Positions 18,739 through 27,887 of a stretch of DNA of 64,000 nucleotides are shown in pieces. Origin of the DNA: Photobacterium proteolyticum (GTDB lineage: Bacteria > Pseudomonadota > Gammaproteobacteria > Enterobacterales > Vibrionaceae); assembly GCF_001939735.1 (NCBI RefSeq), contig NZ_MJIL01000090.1, positions 186,001 through 250,000 on the forward strand, written 5' to 3'. Within the stretch, counting starts at the first letter, position 1. Each line of letters begins with the position of its first letter. A program made the position numbers and the translations under genes. Below the pieces are notes generated by a model. The model was not told the origin of the DNA. It was given only the letters and a program-made list of their open reading frames with translations, and did not search any database.

Positions 18739-19995
18739 ATGGAAGTAATTGTATTGGGAAGTGGTGTTATTGGTTTAACGTCGGCGTGGTATCTGGCCGA
18801 GGCCGGTCATGATGTGACTGTGGTCGAAAGGCAGCCCAAGAGCGCGGAAGAAACCAGCTTTGCCAATGCCGGACAAATTTCGTACGGCTACTCCTCACCC
18901 TGGGCGGCTCCGGGGATCCCGGTAAAAGCCATGAAGTGGTTGTTACAAAAACATGCGCCGCTGAAGATCAAACCGTCGGTATCGCCGGAACTGTATTTAT
19001 GGGCGACGAAAATGCTGGCTAATTGCAACCAGAAAAAATATCAGATTAACAAGGCCAGGATGCTGCGGGTTGCTAACTACAGCCGTGAGTGTCTGTTGGA
19101 ACTTCGTCAGCAGGAAGACTTAAGTTATGAGGGCCGACAGCAAGGAACATTGCAGGTGTTTCGCAATGAAGCCCAGATAGAAGCGGTCGCCAAAGATATT
19201 CAGGTACTGGCTGATAGCGGCACCCGTTATGAAGAGCTGGATGTGAAGGGCTGTATCGCGGCCGAGCCGGCACTGGCGAAGGTAAAAGACAAGCTGGTAG
19301 GCGGGCTGCGCCTGCCGGATGACGAGACTGGTGACTGCTACCTGTTCTGCCAGCAGCTGACAGAGCTTGCCAGACAGGCTGGGGTAAAATTCATGTTTGA
19401 TACGTCGGTGGAGCGCCTGAACCACAACAACGGCAGTATCTCCTCGGTCACCACCAGTGCCGGAGAACTCAGCGCGGATGCGTATGTGGTGGCAATGGGC
19501 AGCTATTCCACATCATTGCTGGGATCACTTGGCATGGAGCTTCCTGTCTATCCGGTTAAAGGATATTCGTTGACCATACCTGTGACAGATTCAACGGCAG
19601 CACCGTTATCTACCGTGATGGATGAAACCTATAAGGTAGCCATGACACGGTTTGAGGATCGTATCCGGGTAGCAGGTACCGCCGAGCTGGCAGGGTTTGA
19701 TTTCAGCCTGACCCAAAAGCGGAAAGAGACAATTTCGATGGTCATTCAGGATCTGTTTCCTGAAGGCGGAGATATCAAGCAAGCGGAGTTCTGGAGTGGT
19801 TTGCGACCAATGACGCCGGACGGTACGCCAGTGATCGGCAAGACGCCTTTTGCCAACCTTTTCACCAATACGGGTCACGGTACGCTGGGGTGGACCATGG
19901 CATGCGGCTCAGGAAAAATGCTGGCAGATATCGTCAGTGGTCGCAATCCAGATATCGACCCTGACGGACTGGATGTATTTCGCTATCTCCCCTAA
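18739..19995 (+). CDS. dadA: D-amino acid dehydrogenase small subunit DadA
   Basis: A 418-aa FAD enzyme that oxidises D-amino acids (typically D-alanine) to 2-oxo acids and ammonia, passing electrons to the respiratory chain at the inner membrane. The N-terminal dinucleotide fold is VIVLGSGVIGLTSAWYLAEA with E30 binding the ribose. The family signatures ETSFANAGQISYGYSSPWAAPG and the C-terminal LFTNTGHGTLGWTMACGSG are complete, and the length is typical. No alr/dadX racemase follows, as seen in enteric dad operons. The ribosome site is weak (GAGAGTCGTGAG upstream). Confidence 0.92.
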   Translation: MEVIVLGSGVIGLTSAWYLAEAGHDVTVVERQPKSAEETSFANAGQISYGYSSPWAAPGIPVKAMKWLLQKHAPLKIKPSVSPELYLWATKMLANCNQKKYQINKARMLRVANYSRECLLELRQQEDLSYEGRQQGTLQVFRNEAQIEAVAKDIQVLADSGTRYEELDVKGCIAAEPALAKVKDKLVGGLRLPDDETGDCYLFCQQLTELARQAGVKFMFDTSVERLNHNNGSISSVTTSAGELSADAYVVAMGSYSTSLLGSLGMELPVYPVKGYSLTIPVTDSTAAPLSTVMDETYKVAMTRFEDRIRVAGTAELAGFDFSLTQKRKETISMVIQDLFPEGGDIKQAEFWSGLRPMTPDGTPVIGKTPFANLFTNTGHGTLGWTMACGSGKMLADIVSGRNPDIDPDGLDVFRYLP

Positions 19996-20022
19996 CACCG
20001 GAGTGAATGTTAGGGGACTATA

Positions 20023-20211
20023 TTAGCAGTTGCCTTTTTTGGCCTGTCCCGGCGGACAGAAACTGCCATTTCCATGGTTGCTGCTAGTCTTGCTTTCGTC
20101 AGTTGTTGCTCTGATATTTACACCGTCAACTTCGCCCTCTACGTGGGTTAGCTGACAGCCGCCAAGAAACAGGGTAAACAGAATGATGCTAAAAAATGGG
20201 TGTTTTTTCAT
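20023..20211 (-). CDS. Small lipoprotein
   Basis: A 62-aa protein opening MKKHPFFSIILFTLFLGGCQ, with lipobox LGGC. The mature part is about 44 residues and ends in CPPGQAKKGNC. The two C-terminal cysteines may form a disulfide. Small lipoproteins with a PPGQAKKG tail occur in vibrios; the role is unknown. An upstream in-frame ATG at 20235 would spoil the signal, so I prefer 20211. Confidence 0.6.
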   Translation of the reverse strand: MKKHPFFSIILFTLFLGGCQLTHVEGEVDGVNIRATTDESKTSSNHGNGSFCPPGQAKKGNC

Positions 20212-20434
20212 TGCTGCAAAATGGTCAATATTCAATTGTTCACGCGAGTATATGCGGTGTGGGCGCAGCGATTGTTAGGGAAAAGTCAGAGAAATGTCAG
20301 CAAGCCAAAATAATAGGCTGAATGTGTATTAAAATTTAACTACGAATAGTTTTTTCTATTGTTGCTAATCACTGACATCGCTCTGAATGAATAAGACATG
20401 GGTTCAGTGAGGTATTCAGTGTCGGGAGGCCATA

Positions 20435-20992
20435 ATGAAGCGGGTCTTTTACATTAGCGATGACTTAGACGACCTGGAATTGGTGGAATATGAACTGGAG
20501 TTGAGCGGTATCAGCCCGCCGCAAATCCATGTTTTGACCGATAACGATACCGAGGTTGCCAGCCATCACCATCTTCACCCTGTGAAGTCTATTATGCGTA
20601 ACGATATTATCCACTCGACCGAGATTGGTGCTGTTGTCGGTGTCTGTGCGGCGGCAGCGGTACTGCTCGTTGCTTTTCTGTCCGGTGCGACTGAAACAGT
20701 GGGTTGGGTTCCGTTCGTTATGCTGGCCATTGTGATGCTCGGATTTATTACCTGGGAAGGCGGATTGTTCGGGATTCAGGAGCTGCACTACCAGTTTCGC
20801 CGTCTCAAGCAGGTGCTGAAATCAGGCAAGCATGTATTAATGGTTGATGTAGAGCCAAACCAGGAGATTACTCTGGCCAATGTGACCTTGGCCCATGACA
20901 AGTTAAAGCCCGCCGGAATAGGCAAGGCTCCACCGCACTGGTTGATAGCAACCCAGAATGGCTGGGCGAAAATGAAGAGAACGCTGCCGTAG
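20435..20992 (+). CDS. Two-helix inner membrane protein of unknown function
   Basis: A 185-aa protein. The N-terminal cytoplasmic segment (KRVFYISDDLDDLELVEYEL) is acidic, then two hydrophobic helices lie near residues 64-86 and 89-111 with a short turn, then a soluble tail. Similar proteins in vibrios are annotated only as hypothetical membrane proteins. GGGAGG is placed well before the ATG. It is a single-gene unit followed by a terminator that also faces the cytochrome oxidase operon. Confidence 0.65.
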   Translation: MKRVFYISDDLDDLELVEYELELSGISPPQIHVLTDNDTEVASHHHLHPVKSIMRNDIIHSTEIGAVVGVCAAAAVLLVAFLSGATETVGWVPFVMLAIVMLGFITWEGGLFGIQELHYQFRRLKQVLKSGKHVLMVDVEPNQEITLANVTLAHDKLKPAGIGKAPPHWLIATQNGWAKMKRTLP

Positions 20993-21033
20993 TAATGTGT
21001 CCGAAGCGTTGAAGAAAAGAAGAAAATAAACAG

Positions 21034-21058
21034 GGAGGCTTGCGAGCCTCCTTGTTAT
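21034..21058. terminator. Hairpin between convergent transcripts
   Basis: GGAGGCT (21034-21040) and AGCCTCC (21045-21051) form a compact stem with a TGCG loop, followed by TTGTTATATT on the plus strand. It probably serves the membrane protein gene and perhaps also the convergent cox operon. Confidence 0.7.
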
Positions 21059-21066
21059 ATTACCAA

Positions 21067-21408
21067 CTATTCGTTAAAAAAGACTTCCCGCAGCTGGAAT
21101 ATGTAGTCGGCCTCGCTGGCCATCAGAATCACGAGAACCAAGAGTACCAGTGGGGGTAAGAAAATGGTGTAAACCAAGGCCAGCCGTTCCCACAGCATGT
21201 GCATAAATACACTGGCGATAAGGCCGGCCTTCAGCACCATAAACAGCAAGATCAGGCTCCAGCGCAGCAGTCCCTCTAGATGGTAAAAGTCGACCATATA
21301 AGACAGGGTACTGAGCACAAATAGCAGCCCCCATATTTTCAGATACAGGCTGATTGGATGTTGCTGCTTATGCTCGGTCGAACTTGAGTGTTCAGTGTCC
21401 ATGTTCAA
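21067..21408 (-). CDS. Cytochrome c oxidase subunit IV-like protein
   Basis: A 113-aa membrane protein with three hydrophobic helices: ISLYLKIWGLLFVLSTLSYM, then WSLILLFMVLKAGLIASVFM with the conserved VFMHMLWE, then a long hydrophobic run. This is the COX4/CyoD-type small subunit found last in bacterial aa3 and caa3 oxidase operons, where it helps assemble the complex. It lies 6 bp after the upstream subunit III gene, within the five-gene operon. Confidence 0.8.
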   Translation of the reverse strand: MNMDTEHSSSTEHKQQHPISLYLKIWGLLFVLSTLSYMVDFYHLEGLLRWSLILLFMVLKAGLIASVFMHMLWERLALVYTIFLPPLVLLVLVILMASEADYIFQLREVFFNE

Positions 21409-21414
21409 ATCCTC

Positions 21415-22086
21415 CTACCACAAGTAGAAAAAGGCGAAGATGAAAACCCAGACCAGATCGACGAAATGCCAGTACAGGCCGGCGATCTCGACGATCTCGT
21501 AGTTGCCACTGCGCTCGTAGTTTCCCCGCCATACCTTTGCGGCCACAATAAGCAGATAGAGAACGCCGATACTGACGTGCAAGCCGTGGAAACCTGTGAT
21601 CATAAAAAAGCTTGCCCCGAACTGGGCTGCCCCTGACTCGTTACCCCATGGGCGAACACCTTCCTCTATCAGCTTGGTCCATTCGAATGCCTGCATGCCG
21701 ACAAAGCTGAGGCCGAACAGGGCAGTGATCACCATCAAGAGTGCCGTGAGGCGGCGTTTTCGTTGGTACCCTGCATTGACGGCCATCGCCATGGTGCCGC
21801 TGCTGGTGATCAGAATGAACGTCATGATTGCAATCAGGATCAGCGGAATCGACTGACCGCCGATGGTCAGGGCAAAGACTTCACTGGGGATCGGCCATGG
21901 GGTGGTGGTTGTCATTCTGACCGCCATATAGCCGGTCAGGAAACAGCCGAAGACAAAGATATCGCTTAGCAGGAACAGCCACATCATGGCTTTGTTGGAT
22001 GATATGCGGAATACGGCTTGGTCCGCAGAGTAGTCCGCAACGATGGATGCCCATTGGCCGGACTGGGTTGACGGGGAATCGGCCAT
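21415..22086 (-). CDS. Cytochrome c oxidase subunit III
   Basis: A 223-aa protein with five transmembrane helices. ASFFMITGFHGLHVSIGVLY and the C-terminal IAGLYWHFVDLVWVFIFAFF are the helix motifs of heme-copper oxidase subunit III, which stabilises subunit I. It is one of two consecutive subunit-III-like genes; the other is divergent in sequence, so the operon encodes two different III subunits. Confidence 0.88.
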   Translation of the reverse strand: MADSPSTQSGQWASIVADYSADQAVFRISSNKAMMWLFLLSDIFVFGCFLTGYMAVRMTTTTPWPIPSEVFALTIGGQSIPLILIAIMTFILITSSGTMAMAVNAGYQRKRRLTALLMVITALFGLSFVGMQAFEWTKLIEEGVRPWGNESGAAQFGASFFMITGFHGLHVSIGVLYLLIVAAKVWRGNYERSGNYEIVEIAGLYWHFVDLVWVFIFAFFYLW

Positions 22087-22099
22087 ACGTATTTACCTC

Positions 22100-22762
22100 T
22101 TATGTAAATCGCAACAGCCCCAATAAAAACAACCAGACAAAGAGTAAAAAATGCCAATACCGGGTGCAGAGGTTCAGTGACGGGTAAAGGGAGTCACTGC
22201 GTCTGCGGACAGCGTGGTAAACCGCTATCGCCAGGGCTACCAGCCCACCCAGCACATGCAGTCCATGCAGGCCAGTTAACAGGTAGAAAAAACTGTTGGC
22301 CGGGTTGCCCCCGACACTGTAATTCAATGCAAGCAGGTGTTGCCATGCCCATAGCTGAGTCCCAACAAAGCCCAACGTAAAAAATACCGCGAGGTTCAGC
22401 AAGGCGCGGCAGGCATGGACGGAGGGCAGCAGTGCTGCCTTGCGACAACTCAGGTGCATTGCTACACAGCTCATGACAAGCATAGCAGTGCTGATACTGA
22501 GCTGCCACGGTTCTCCGATTGGTTGCCAGTCATTGAGAGTCATCCTGATCCGGTAGGCCACCGAGAACAGAAAAAACAGCATAGTGACCACTGCGATCAG
22601 GAGCCAGACCCCGGTGGAGGCAGAAGCATTTTCTATGGGTGGAAAGTACTTTCTGTCGGCGTCCGGGCTGAGGGTCACCTTGGCTTGATTTGGCTGGCCA
22701 TTCTGCTCAAGGTTATTGTGTTCTTGAGCATCGTCTTTGCGGCTATGGTGTTCAGGCTTCAT
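22100..22762 (-). CDS. Second cytochrome c oxidase subunit III-like protein
   Basis: A 220-aa protein. A polar N-terminal tail of about 45 residues is followed by five helices, with FYLLTGLHGLHVLGGLVALA and CTRYWHFLLFVWLFLLGLLR matching the subunit III pattern. Its start overlaps the end of the subunit I gene by 11 bp, indicating coupled translation. In other bacteria the slot after subunit I may be filled by a CtaG copper chaperone. Here it is a second III paralogue, so no copper chaperone is visible in this operon. Confidence 0.82.
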   Translation of the reverse strand: MKPEHHSRKDDAQEHNNLEQNGQPNQAKVTLSPDADRKYFPPIENASASTGVWLLIAVVTMLFFLFSVAYRIRMTLNDWQPIGEPWQLSISTAMLVMSCVAMHLSCRKAALLPSVHACRALLNLAVFFTLGFVGTQLWAWQHLLALNYSVGGNPANSFFYLLTGLHGLHVLGGLVALAIAVYHAVRRRSDSLYPSLNLCTRYWHFLLFVWLFLLGLLRFT

Positions 22763-24554
22763 CGCTGTCCCTCTTCAGATCATTTGGCGAGGAAAGATCT
22801 TCATCGGCACTGGAGGCGTGCTGGTCTGTTTGCTGCGCGGGCGGAGAGTTCTGCGGAATGTAGTCCTCGTCATGTCCCGGTACGCTAAAGTTATAGGCCC
22901 ATCGGTAGACAACAGGGAGCGACGGGCCCCAGTTGCCGTGTCGGGGAGGCGTATCGGGTGTTTGCCACTCCAGTGAGGTAGCCTGCCAGGGGTTTCCCGT
23001 TGCCTGCTTTCCTTTCTTGTAGCTCCAGAACAGGTTGAAGATGAATATCAGCTGCGCGGCGCCGACAATCAGGGCGGCGATGGTAATGAAGGCATTGAGG
23101 CTCTGGGCCGATTCCGGAATAAAGCTGTAGTCATCGTAGGCATAGTATCGGCGCGGCATACCGAGGATCCCAAGATAGTGCATCGGGAAGTATATGGCGT
23201 AGGTACCGAGAAAAGTGACCCAGAAGTGCAGGTGGCCGAGGGGCTCATTGAGCATTCGTCCGGTGATCTTGGGATACCAGTGATATATCCCGCCAAAGAT
23301 GACAAGAATAGGGGAGACGCCCATTACCATATGAAAGTGGGCAATGACGAAGTAGGTATCTGATAAAGGGATGTCGACAATTACGTTGCCGAGGAACAGG
23401 CCGGTTAATCCGCCGATAATAAAGCTGCTCATAAATGCCAGGGCAAATAGCATCGGCAGGCTTAGATGGATATCCCCCCGCCAGAGGGTAAACAGCCAGT
23501 TGTAGACCTTGATAGCGGTAGGCACAGCAATCACAAGGGTGGTAGTTGCAAAGAAGAAACCAAAATATGGATTCATTCCGCTGACATACATGTGGTGTGC
23601 CCAGACAATAAAGCTTAGTGCTGCAATTCCCAGTATGGCCCATACCATCATTTTGTAGCCGAAAATGTTTTTGCGCGCATGGATGCTGATCAAATCGGAA
23701 ACGATTCCGAAGGCTGGCAAGGCAACAATATAGACCTCGGGGTGGCCAAAGAACCAGAACAGGTGCTGGAACAGAATTGGGCTGCCGCCGCCGTAGTCGG
23801 TCTGCTGGCCCATCGAGATAATCGCGGGCATGAAGAAGCTTGATCCGAGCAGCTTATCGAACAGCATCATAATGGCGCTGACCAGCAGGGCAGGGAAGGC
23901 AAGCAATGCCATGATCGAAGCGGTAAAAATGCCCCATACCGTTAGCGGCATGCGCAATAGTGTCATCCCTTCGGTACGGGCCTGCAGTACGGTGGTGACA
24001 TAGTTCAGGCCACCCATTGTTGCCGCGATGATGAAGACCGCCAGTGATACCAGCATCAGCACTATTCCCCAGTCGGTACCGGGAGTACCGGGCATAATGG
24101 CCTGGGGCGGGTAGAGCGTCCAGCCAGCACCTGTCGGTCCTCCGGTAACGAAGAAGCTGGCGATAAGGATCAGCGATGCCAACAGGTAAAACCAAAAACT
24201 GAGCATATTGAGAAACGGGAATACCATATCACGGGCACCGACCATCAGTGGGATCAGGTAGTTACCGAAGCCGCCAAGAAACAGAGCCGTCAGCAGGTAA
24301 ACCACCATGATCATGCCATGCAAGGTCATAGACTGGTAGTAAGTATTCACATCAATGAAATCAAACTGACCGGGAAAGCCAAGCTGAAGACGCATCAGCC
24401 AGGACAGGACCAGGGCGACCAGACCCATGAAAATCGCGGTGAGCGAATACTGGATAGCGATGACCTTGTGGTCCTGGCTCCAGACATACTTGGTCCAGAA
24501 TGACTGGGGACGGTCATCCGAATCGCCGGCGTGTGAGGTGTTGTAATTGGACAT
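22752..24554 (-). CDS. ctaD: Cytochrome c oxidase subunit I
   Basis: A 600-aa catalytic subunit with twelve helices. It carries the heme a, heme a3 and CuB sites: TLHGMIMV near the first heme ligand, HPEVYIVALPAFG (CuB His and cross-linked Tyr), the WAHHMYVSG histidine pair, and AHFHMVMG. The start at 24554 has AAAAGGACC directly upstream; an extension to 24743 only overlaps the subunit II gene out of frame. It reduces oxygen and pumps protons at the inner membrane. Its C-terminus is extended and polar. Confidence 0.92.
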   Translation of the reverse strand: MSNYNTSHAGDSDDRPQSFWTKYVWSQDHKVIAIQYSLTAIFMGLVALVLSWLMRLQLGFPGQFDFIDVNTYYQSMTLHGMIMVVYLLTALFLGGFGNYLIPLMVGARDMVFPFLNMLSFWFYLLASLILIASFFVTGGPTGAGWTLYPPQAIMPGTPGTDWGIVLMLVSLAVFIIAATMGGLNYVTTVLQARTEGMTLLRMPLTVWGIFTASIMALLAFPALLVSAIMMLFDKLLGSSFFMPAIISMGQQTDYGGGSPILFQHLFWFFGHPEVYIVALPAFGIVSDLISIHARKNIFGYKMMVWAILGIAALSFIVWAHHMYVSGMNPYFGFFFATTTLVIAVPTAIKVYNWLFTLWRGDIHLSLPMLFALAFMSSFIIGGLTGLFLGNVIVDIPLSDTYFVIAHFHMVMGVSPILVIFGGIYHWYPKITGRMLNEPLGHLHFWVTFLGTYAIYFPMHYLGILGMPRRYYAYDDYSFIPESAQSLNAFITIAALIVGAAQLIFIFNLFWSYKKGKQATGNPWQATSLEWQTPDTPPRHGNWGPSLPVVYRWAYNFSVPGHDEDYIPQNSPPAQQTDQHASSADEDLSSPNDLKRDSDEA

Positions 24555-24585
24555 GGTCCTTTTCCCCTTGTTCTTTAAGCGTTGG

Positions 24586-25701
24586 CTATGGGCTTGGCGA
24601 TGGTTCCGATACCGCTTTGATATAGGCGATAATGGCCTCGACTTCCTGATCGTTAAACTGATAGACCGGCATGATGGCCGGATAGCCTTTGACGATTTCG
24701 GCTCCGGCATTGAGGATGGCGGTACGCAGGTAGGCATCGTCAACCACTACCTCGGCATCGTCAGACATCAGCTCGGTTTTGCCATACAGGCCGAGCCAGG
24801 TGGGGCCGACTCCGGGTTTGCCGTCCAGGCTGTGGCAGGCGATACAGCCGTTGACTTCAGATAAGGTTTTTCCCAGTTCGACCAGATTGGTGGTATCGCT
24901 GCTGGCCTGCGGTTGCTGACTGTCGGCAAAGGTCGGTTGGGATGCCAGCCAGACCCCGAAGTTAGCATCATCCTCGACAATTACCCGTCCGCGCATATTG
25001 AAATGCCCTGTCCCGCACAGCTCGGCGCAAAGAATATCGAAGGTGCCGCGTTGGGTCGGGGTAAACCAGAAATAGGTCACAGTGCCGGGCACCAGATCCA
25101 TCTTGGCGCGAAACTGCGGGACGTTGAAATCATGAAGGACGTCTTTCGATCTGAGCAAGACTTTGAACGAGGTAAACAGCGGCAGATGCAGCTCAGGGCC
25201 GAGTACAATTCTGTCATCGGCCGATGCCGGATCGTCCGGATCCAGCCCGAGAGGGTTGGTAGGGGAGATAAATTGAATACCAGTCTGCCCCAGTTGATTG
25301 TCTTTACCGGGAAAACGAAAGCTCCATTTCCATTGTTCGCCGACTACCTCGAACGTTTGTGCTTCTTCGGGCACAGTGACGAATTTGCCGTAGACCACCA
25401 GCCCTGGTGCCAGCAGTGCGACAATCCCGACGGTAGTGAGGCCGATAAGCCATGCCTCGAGCTTTTTGCTTTCCGGTTGATAGGTCGACTTTCGCCCGGG
25501 CTTATGGCGGTAACGGATCACTATCCAGGCAATCAGCAGGTTGATAACAATAAAAAAAGCACCGGTAATGATGATGGTCAGTGTGAAGGCATCATCGATC
25601 TCGCCCCAGTTCGATGCAGCTGGCGTCAACCACCACGGACTGTAGTAGTGGAATGCAACGGAGGCAATGATAATCAGTATCAAGGCAATGGCAATAGCCA
25701 T
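24586..25701 (-). CDS. ctaC: Cytochrome c oxidase subunit II with fused cytochrome c (caa3 type)
   Basis: A 371-aa protein. Two N-terminal helices (1-20 and 40-65, with a third near 85-105) anchor a periplasmic CuA domain: H190, then C225, E227, C229, H233 and M236 in the run ILCAELCGTGHFNM. A C-terminal class I cytochrome c domain carries GCIACH (heme at C286/C289, H290) and the distal methionine in AIMPVYQF. The fusion marks a caa3-type oxidase, which takes electrons from soluble cytochrome c. It is the first gene of the operon; the promoter should be in 25702-26250. Confidence 0.92.
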   Translation of the reverse strand: MAIAIALILIIIASVAFHYYSPWWLTPAASNWGEIDDAFTLTIIITGAFFIVINLLIAWIVIRYRHKPGRKSTYQPESKKLEAWLIGLTTVGIVALLAPGLVVYGKFVTVPEEAQTFEVVGEQWKWSFRFPGKDNQLGQTGIQFISPTNPLGLDPDDPASADDRIVLGPELHLPLFTSFKVLLRSKDVLHDFNVPQFRAKMDLVPGTVTYFWFTPTQRGTFDILCAELCGTGHFNMRGRVIVEDDANFGVWLASQPTFADSQQPQASSDTTNLVELGKTLSEVNGCIACHSLDGKPGVGPTWLGLYGKTELMSDDAEVVVDDAYLRTAILNAGAEIVKGYPAIMPVYQFNDQEVEAIIAYIKAVSEPSPSP

Positions 25702-26250
25702 ACAGAAAGCACCTTAAATCGTTACTGGTTCTGTCCTTGATAAATACAGCAGAAAATGTTTTCCCGCGAAGGGCGCCCGAAATCAATGGTGTTAGCGTGC
25801 TCTGCCGAGCCGAATGAATATGGATATTTTATAGTAAATTAGCTTAGTGGAGGAATGTGGTGTCCGCGAGTTGATAACTGTTTTTCTACTGTGCTGCTAC
25901 AAAACTGAGAATGGTATACGTGTTGAAGCAAAGAACTGTAGTACTGCTGGATATCTATTAATAGAACACATGCTCTATTAAATCGGAAAAGAAAGTTATG
26001 CCTCTAAATTGTGCTGATATGGGCAATAAATTGCTTTTAGCGGGGGGCAATTTCGTGAGCTGACAACAGTTTTTATCGTCGTCTGCTTTGAGGCAAATGA
26101 CTGACTGTTATAGTCAAGTTTATTACCTATTTTAAATCAATTGGATAGCAGGGTTCTGCCTAGCAAGTAGACAGCAGGATTAAATAGGTAAGCAAGCTAG
26201 TAATCTAGTCTGCTACCGCCTTGCTAGCGTAATGTGTACTTAAGGAAGGT
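25702..26250. other. Divergent intergenic region, no gene seen
   Basis: This 549-bp AT-rich gap between ctaC (minus) and the serine hydrolase gene (plus) carries no convincing ORF or RNA. It presumably holds both promoters. TTTATAGTAAAT at about 25827 is the most promoter-like element on the ctaC side. Confidence 0.4.
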
Positions 26251-27738
26251 ATGAAATTGCGTATTAAGCTTTGTGACTGGACGATTGGCTCCCCACCTCA
26301 ACAGCGCTCGAACTTGATTCGTCAACCTATCTTTTCTCTCTGCTGGGTTCTGTGTTTCCTGTTATTTCCGGCAAAGGCCATAGCAAGTGATGTTGACCCT
26401 TATGTCGGGATATATAAGGCGGACATCGGCCTTATCCCCTATACCGTGATTAAAAAGCACGGGCAGCGTTATTTCGCACATGTGTCCCCGAGCTCGGTCG
26501 AGCTGGTGATTGATGAAACCGGTAAGTTCAAAGCAAAGAATGCGAATATTGATATCTACGGCCAATTCAAAAAAAAGCAAGGTGGAAGATATCAACTGAA
26601 AGCGGTTAGTCTCTATGGGGTACGCCATGTCTACCATAGAGAAGTATTAGACCCGCAGAAATATATTTCAGCCCTATACAGTGACTCGCAAGCCTATAGT
26701 GAGTTCAGTCACCCCGTGAGTGAACAGTGTGCTGCCCCCTACCCAGATGCCCTAGTAGCCAGTGAAAGGTGGTTAAAGCGAACACCCAAAATGCAGTCTC
26801 TAGTGAGCAAAATAGAAGGCGGCCGTTTGGATTACGGAATGATAAATAGTTTGCTGATCCTCAAAGATGGCGAGCTGGTTTTCGAACGTTACTTCAACGG
26901 CTGGCAGGCGAGTGAACCCCATATGATGTTGTCAGTGAGCAAAAGTCTGACATCACTGCTGGTGGGGATGGCCGTTAAACAGGGGGCTATCGAAGATATC
27001 AACCAATCCGCAGTGAGTTATTTGCCAGACTATAAAGTGTATTTCCAGGGAGATAGGAAGAGGCTTACTCTCAGGCACCTATTGACGATGTCCCCTAGTC
27101 TTTACTGGGACAACTGGTTGAGACATCAAGATAACTCGCCCGATACTTTGGGCACCGAATTCGATAGTGATGACTCTGTTGCCTATGTGTTGTCACAGCC
27201 ACTAAGTGTGACCAAGGGGAGTATTACCTACAGCGGACGAATGGTGAGTGTGATGGGCGAGATTCTCCGCGTAGCCAGCAAGCAGCCCTCTGTCAGCGAG
27301 TACGCCAGAAAAGGCCCTTTGTCGGCCCTGTGCTTTCAGAATGCCTTTTGGGTCAAGCAGGAAGACCAGCGTTCCAATGTGGCCGGCGGTGTCGTATTGC
27401 GGCCTCGTGATATGTTGAAGCTGGGTCAACTGGTGCTCAATGAAGGCGAATGGAACGGGAAGCAGTTATTTGATGCCGATTGGATTAACGAGTCGATGAA
27501 ACCGGCCTCCTCATCTGAGGCCAACGGTAATAAATACAGCTATTTTTGGTGGAATTCGGCCTATTATCATCAAGGTAAGAAGTATCCGGCCATCAAGGCC
27601 GTTGGTTATGGCGGGCAGGAGATCGCCATTGTTAAAGATCTTGATTTAGTTGTTGTGAAAACGGCCAATAGTTTTTTTTCGGGGGCGTTAATAGACAAGA
27701 TTATGACCGACGACGTTTTACCGACATTGGTGAAGTAG
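26251..27738 (+). CDS. Class C beta-lactamase-fold serine hydrolase
   Basis: A 495-aa exported protein. An N-terminal segment with a hydrophobic run (residues 28-45) serves as signal or anchor. A small beta domain precedes the catalytic domain. The nucleophile motif SxxK is S228-V-S-K231, and the second motif is TYSGRMVS, where the usual YxN is YSG. The C-terminal KTG-like element appears as YGGQEIAIV, as in several beta-lactamase-family esterases rather than true beta-lactamases. The fold fits an esterase or D-aminopeptidase; antibiotic hydrolysis is not implied. AAGGAAGG precedes the ATG. Confidence 0.75.
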   Translation: MKLRIKLCDWTIGSPPQQRSNLIRQPIFSLCWVLCFLLFPAKAIASDVDPYVGIYKADIGLIPYTVIKKHGQRYFAHVSPSSVELVIDETGKFKAKNANIDIYGQFKKKQGGRYQLKAVSLYGVRHVYHREVLDPQKYISALYSDSQAYSEFSHPVSEQCAAPYPDALVASERWLKRTPKMQSLVSKIEGGRLDYGMINSLLILKDGELVFERYFNGWQASEPHMMLSVSKSLTSLLVGMAVKQGAIEDINQSAVSYLPDYKVYFQGDRKRLTLRHLLTMSPSLYWDNWLRHQDNSPDTLGTEFDSDDSVAYVLSQPLSVTKGSITYSGRMVSVMGEILRVASKQPSVSEYARKGPLSALCFQNAFWVKQEDQRSNVAGGVVLRPRDMLKLGQLVLNEGEWNGKQLFDADWINESMKPASSSEANGNKYSYFWWNSAYYHQGKKYPAIKAVGYGGQEIAIVKDLDLVVVKTANSFFSGALIDKIMTDDVLPTLVK

Positions 27739-27887
27739 GGACTCGTAGTGGTTATAGCTTTGGCAAAGCGAAAAGTGACGGCGGCTGTGAAATCACAGTT
27801 AACCAGACACGAACAGTTTGATGCAAGTTAGAACGTTCGCTATGTTTAAAAAATATTCTTGTAAAATCTGACTGTTAGGAGTGCTAT

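Noticed and set aside
24555-24743. N-terminal extension of cytochrome oxidase subunit I
   Set aside because: It overlaps subunit II out of frame and is serine/arginine-rich nonsense; the ATG at 24554 has a good ribosome site.
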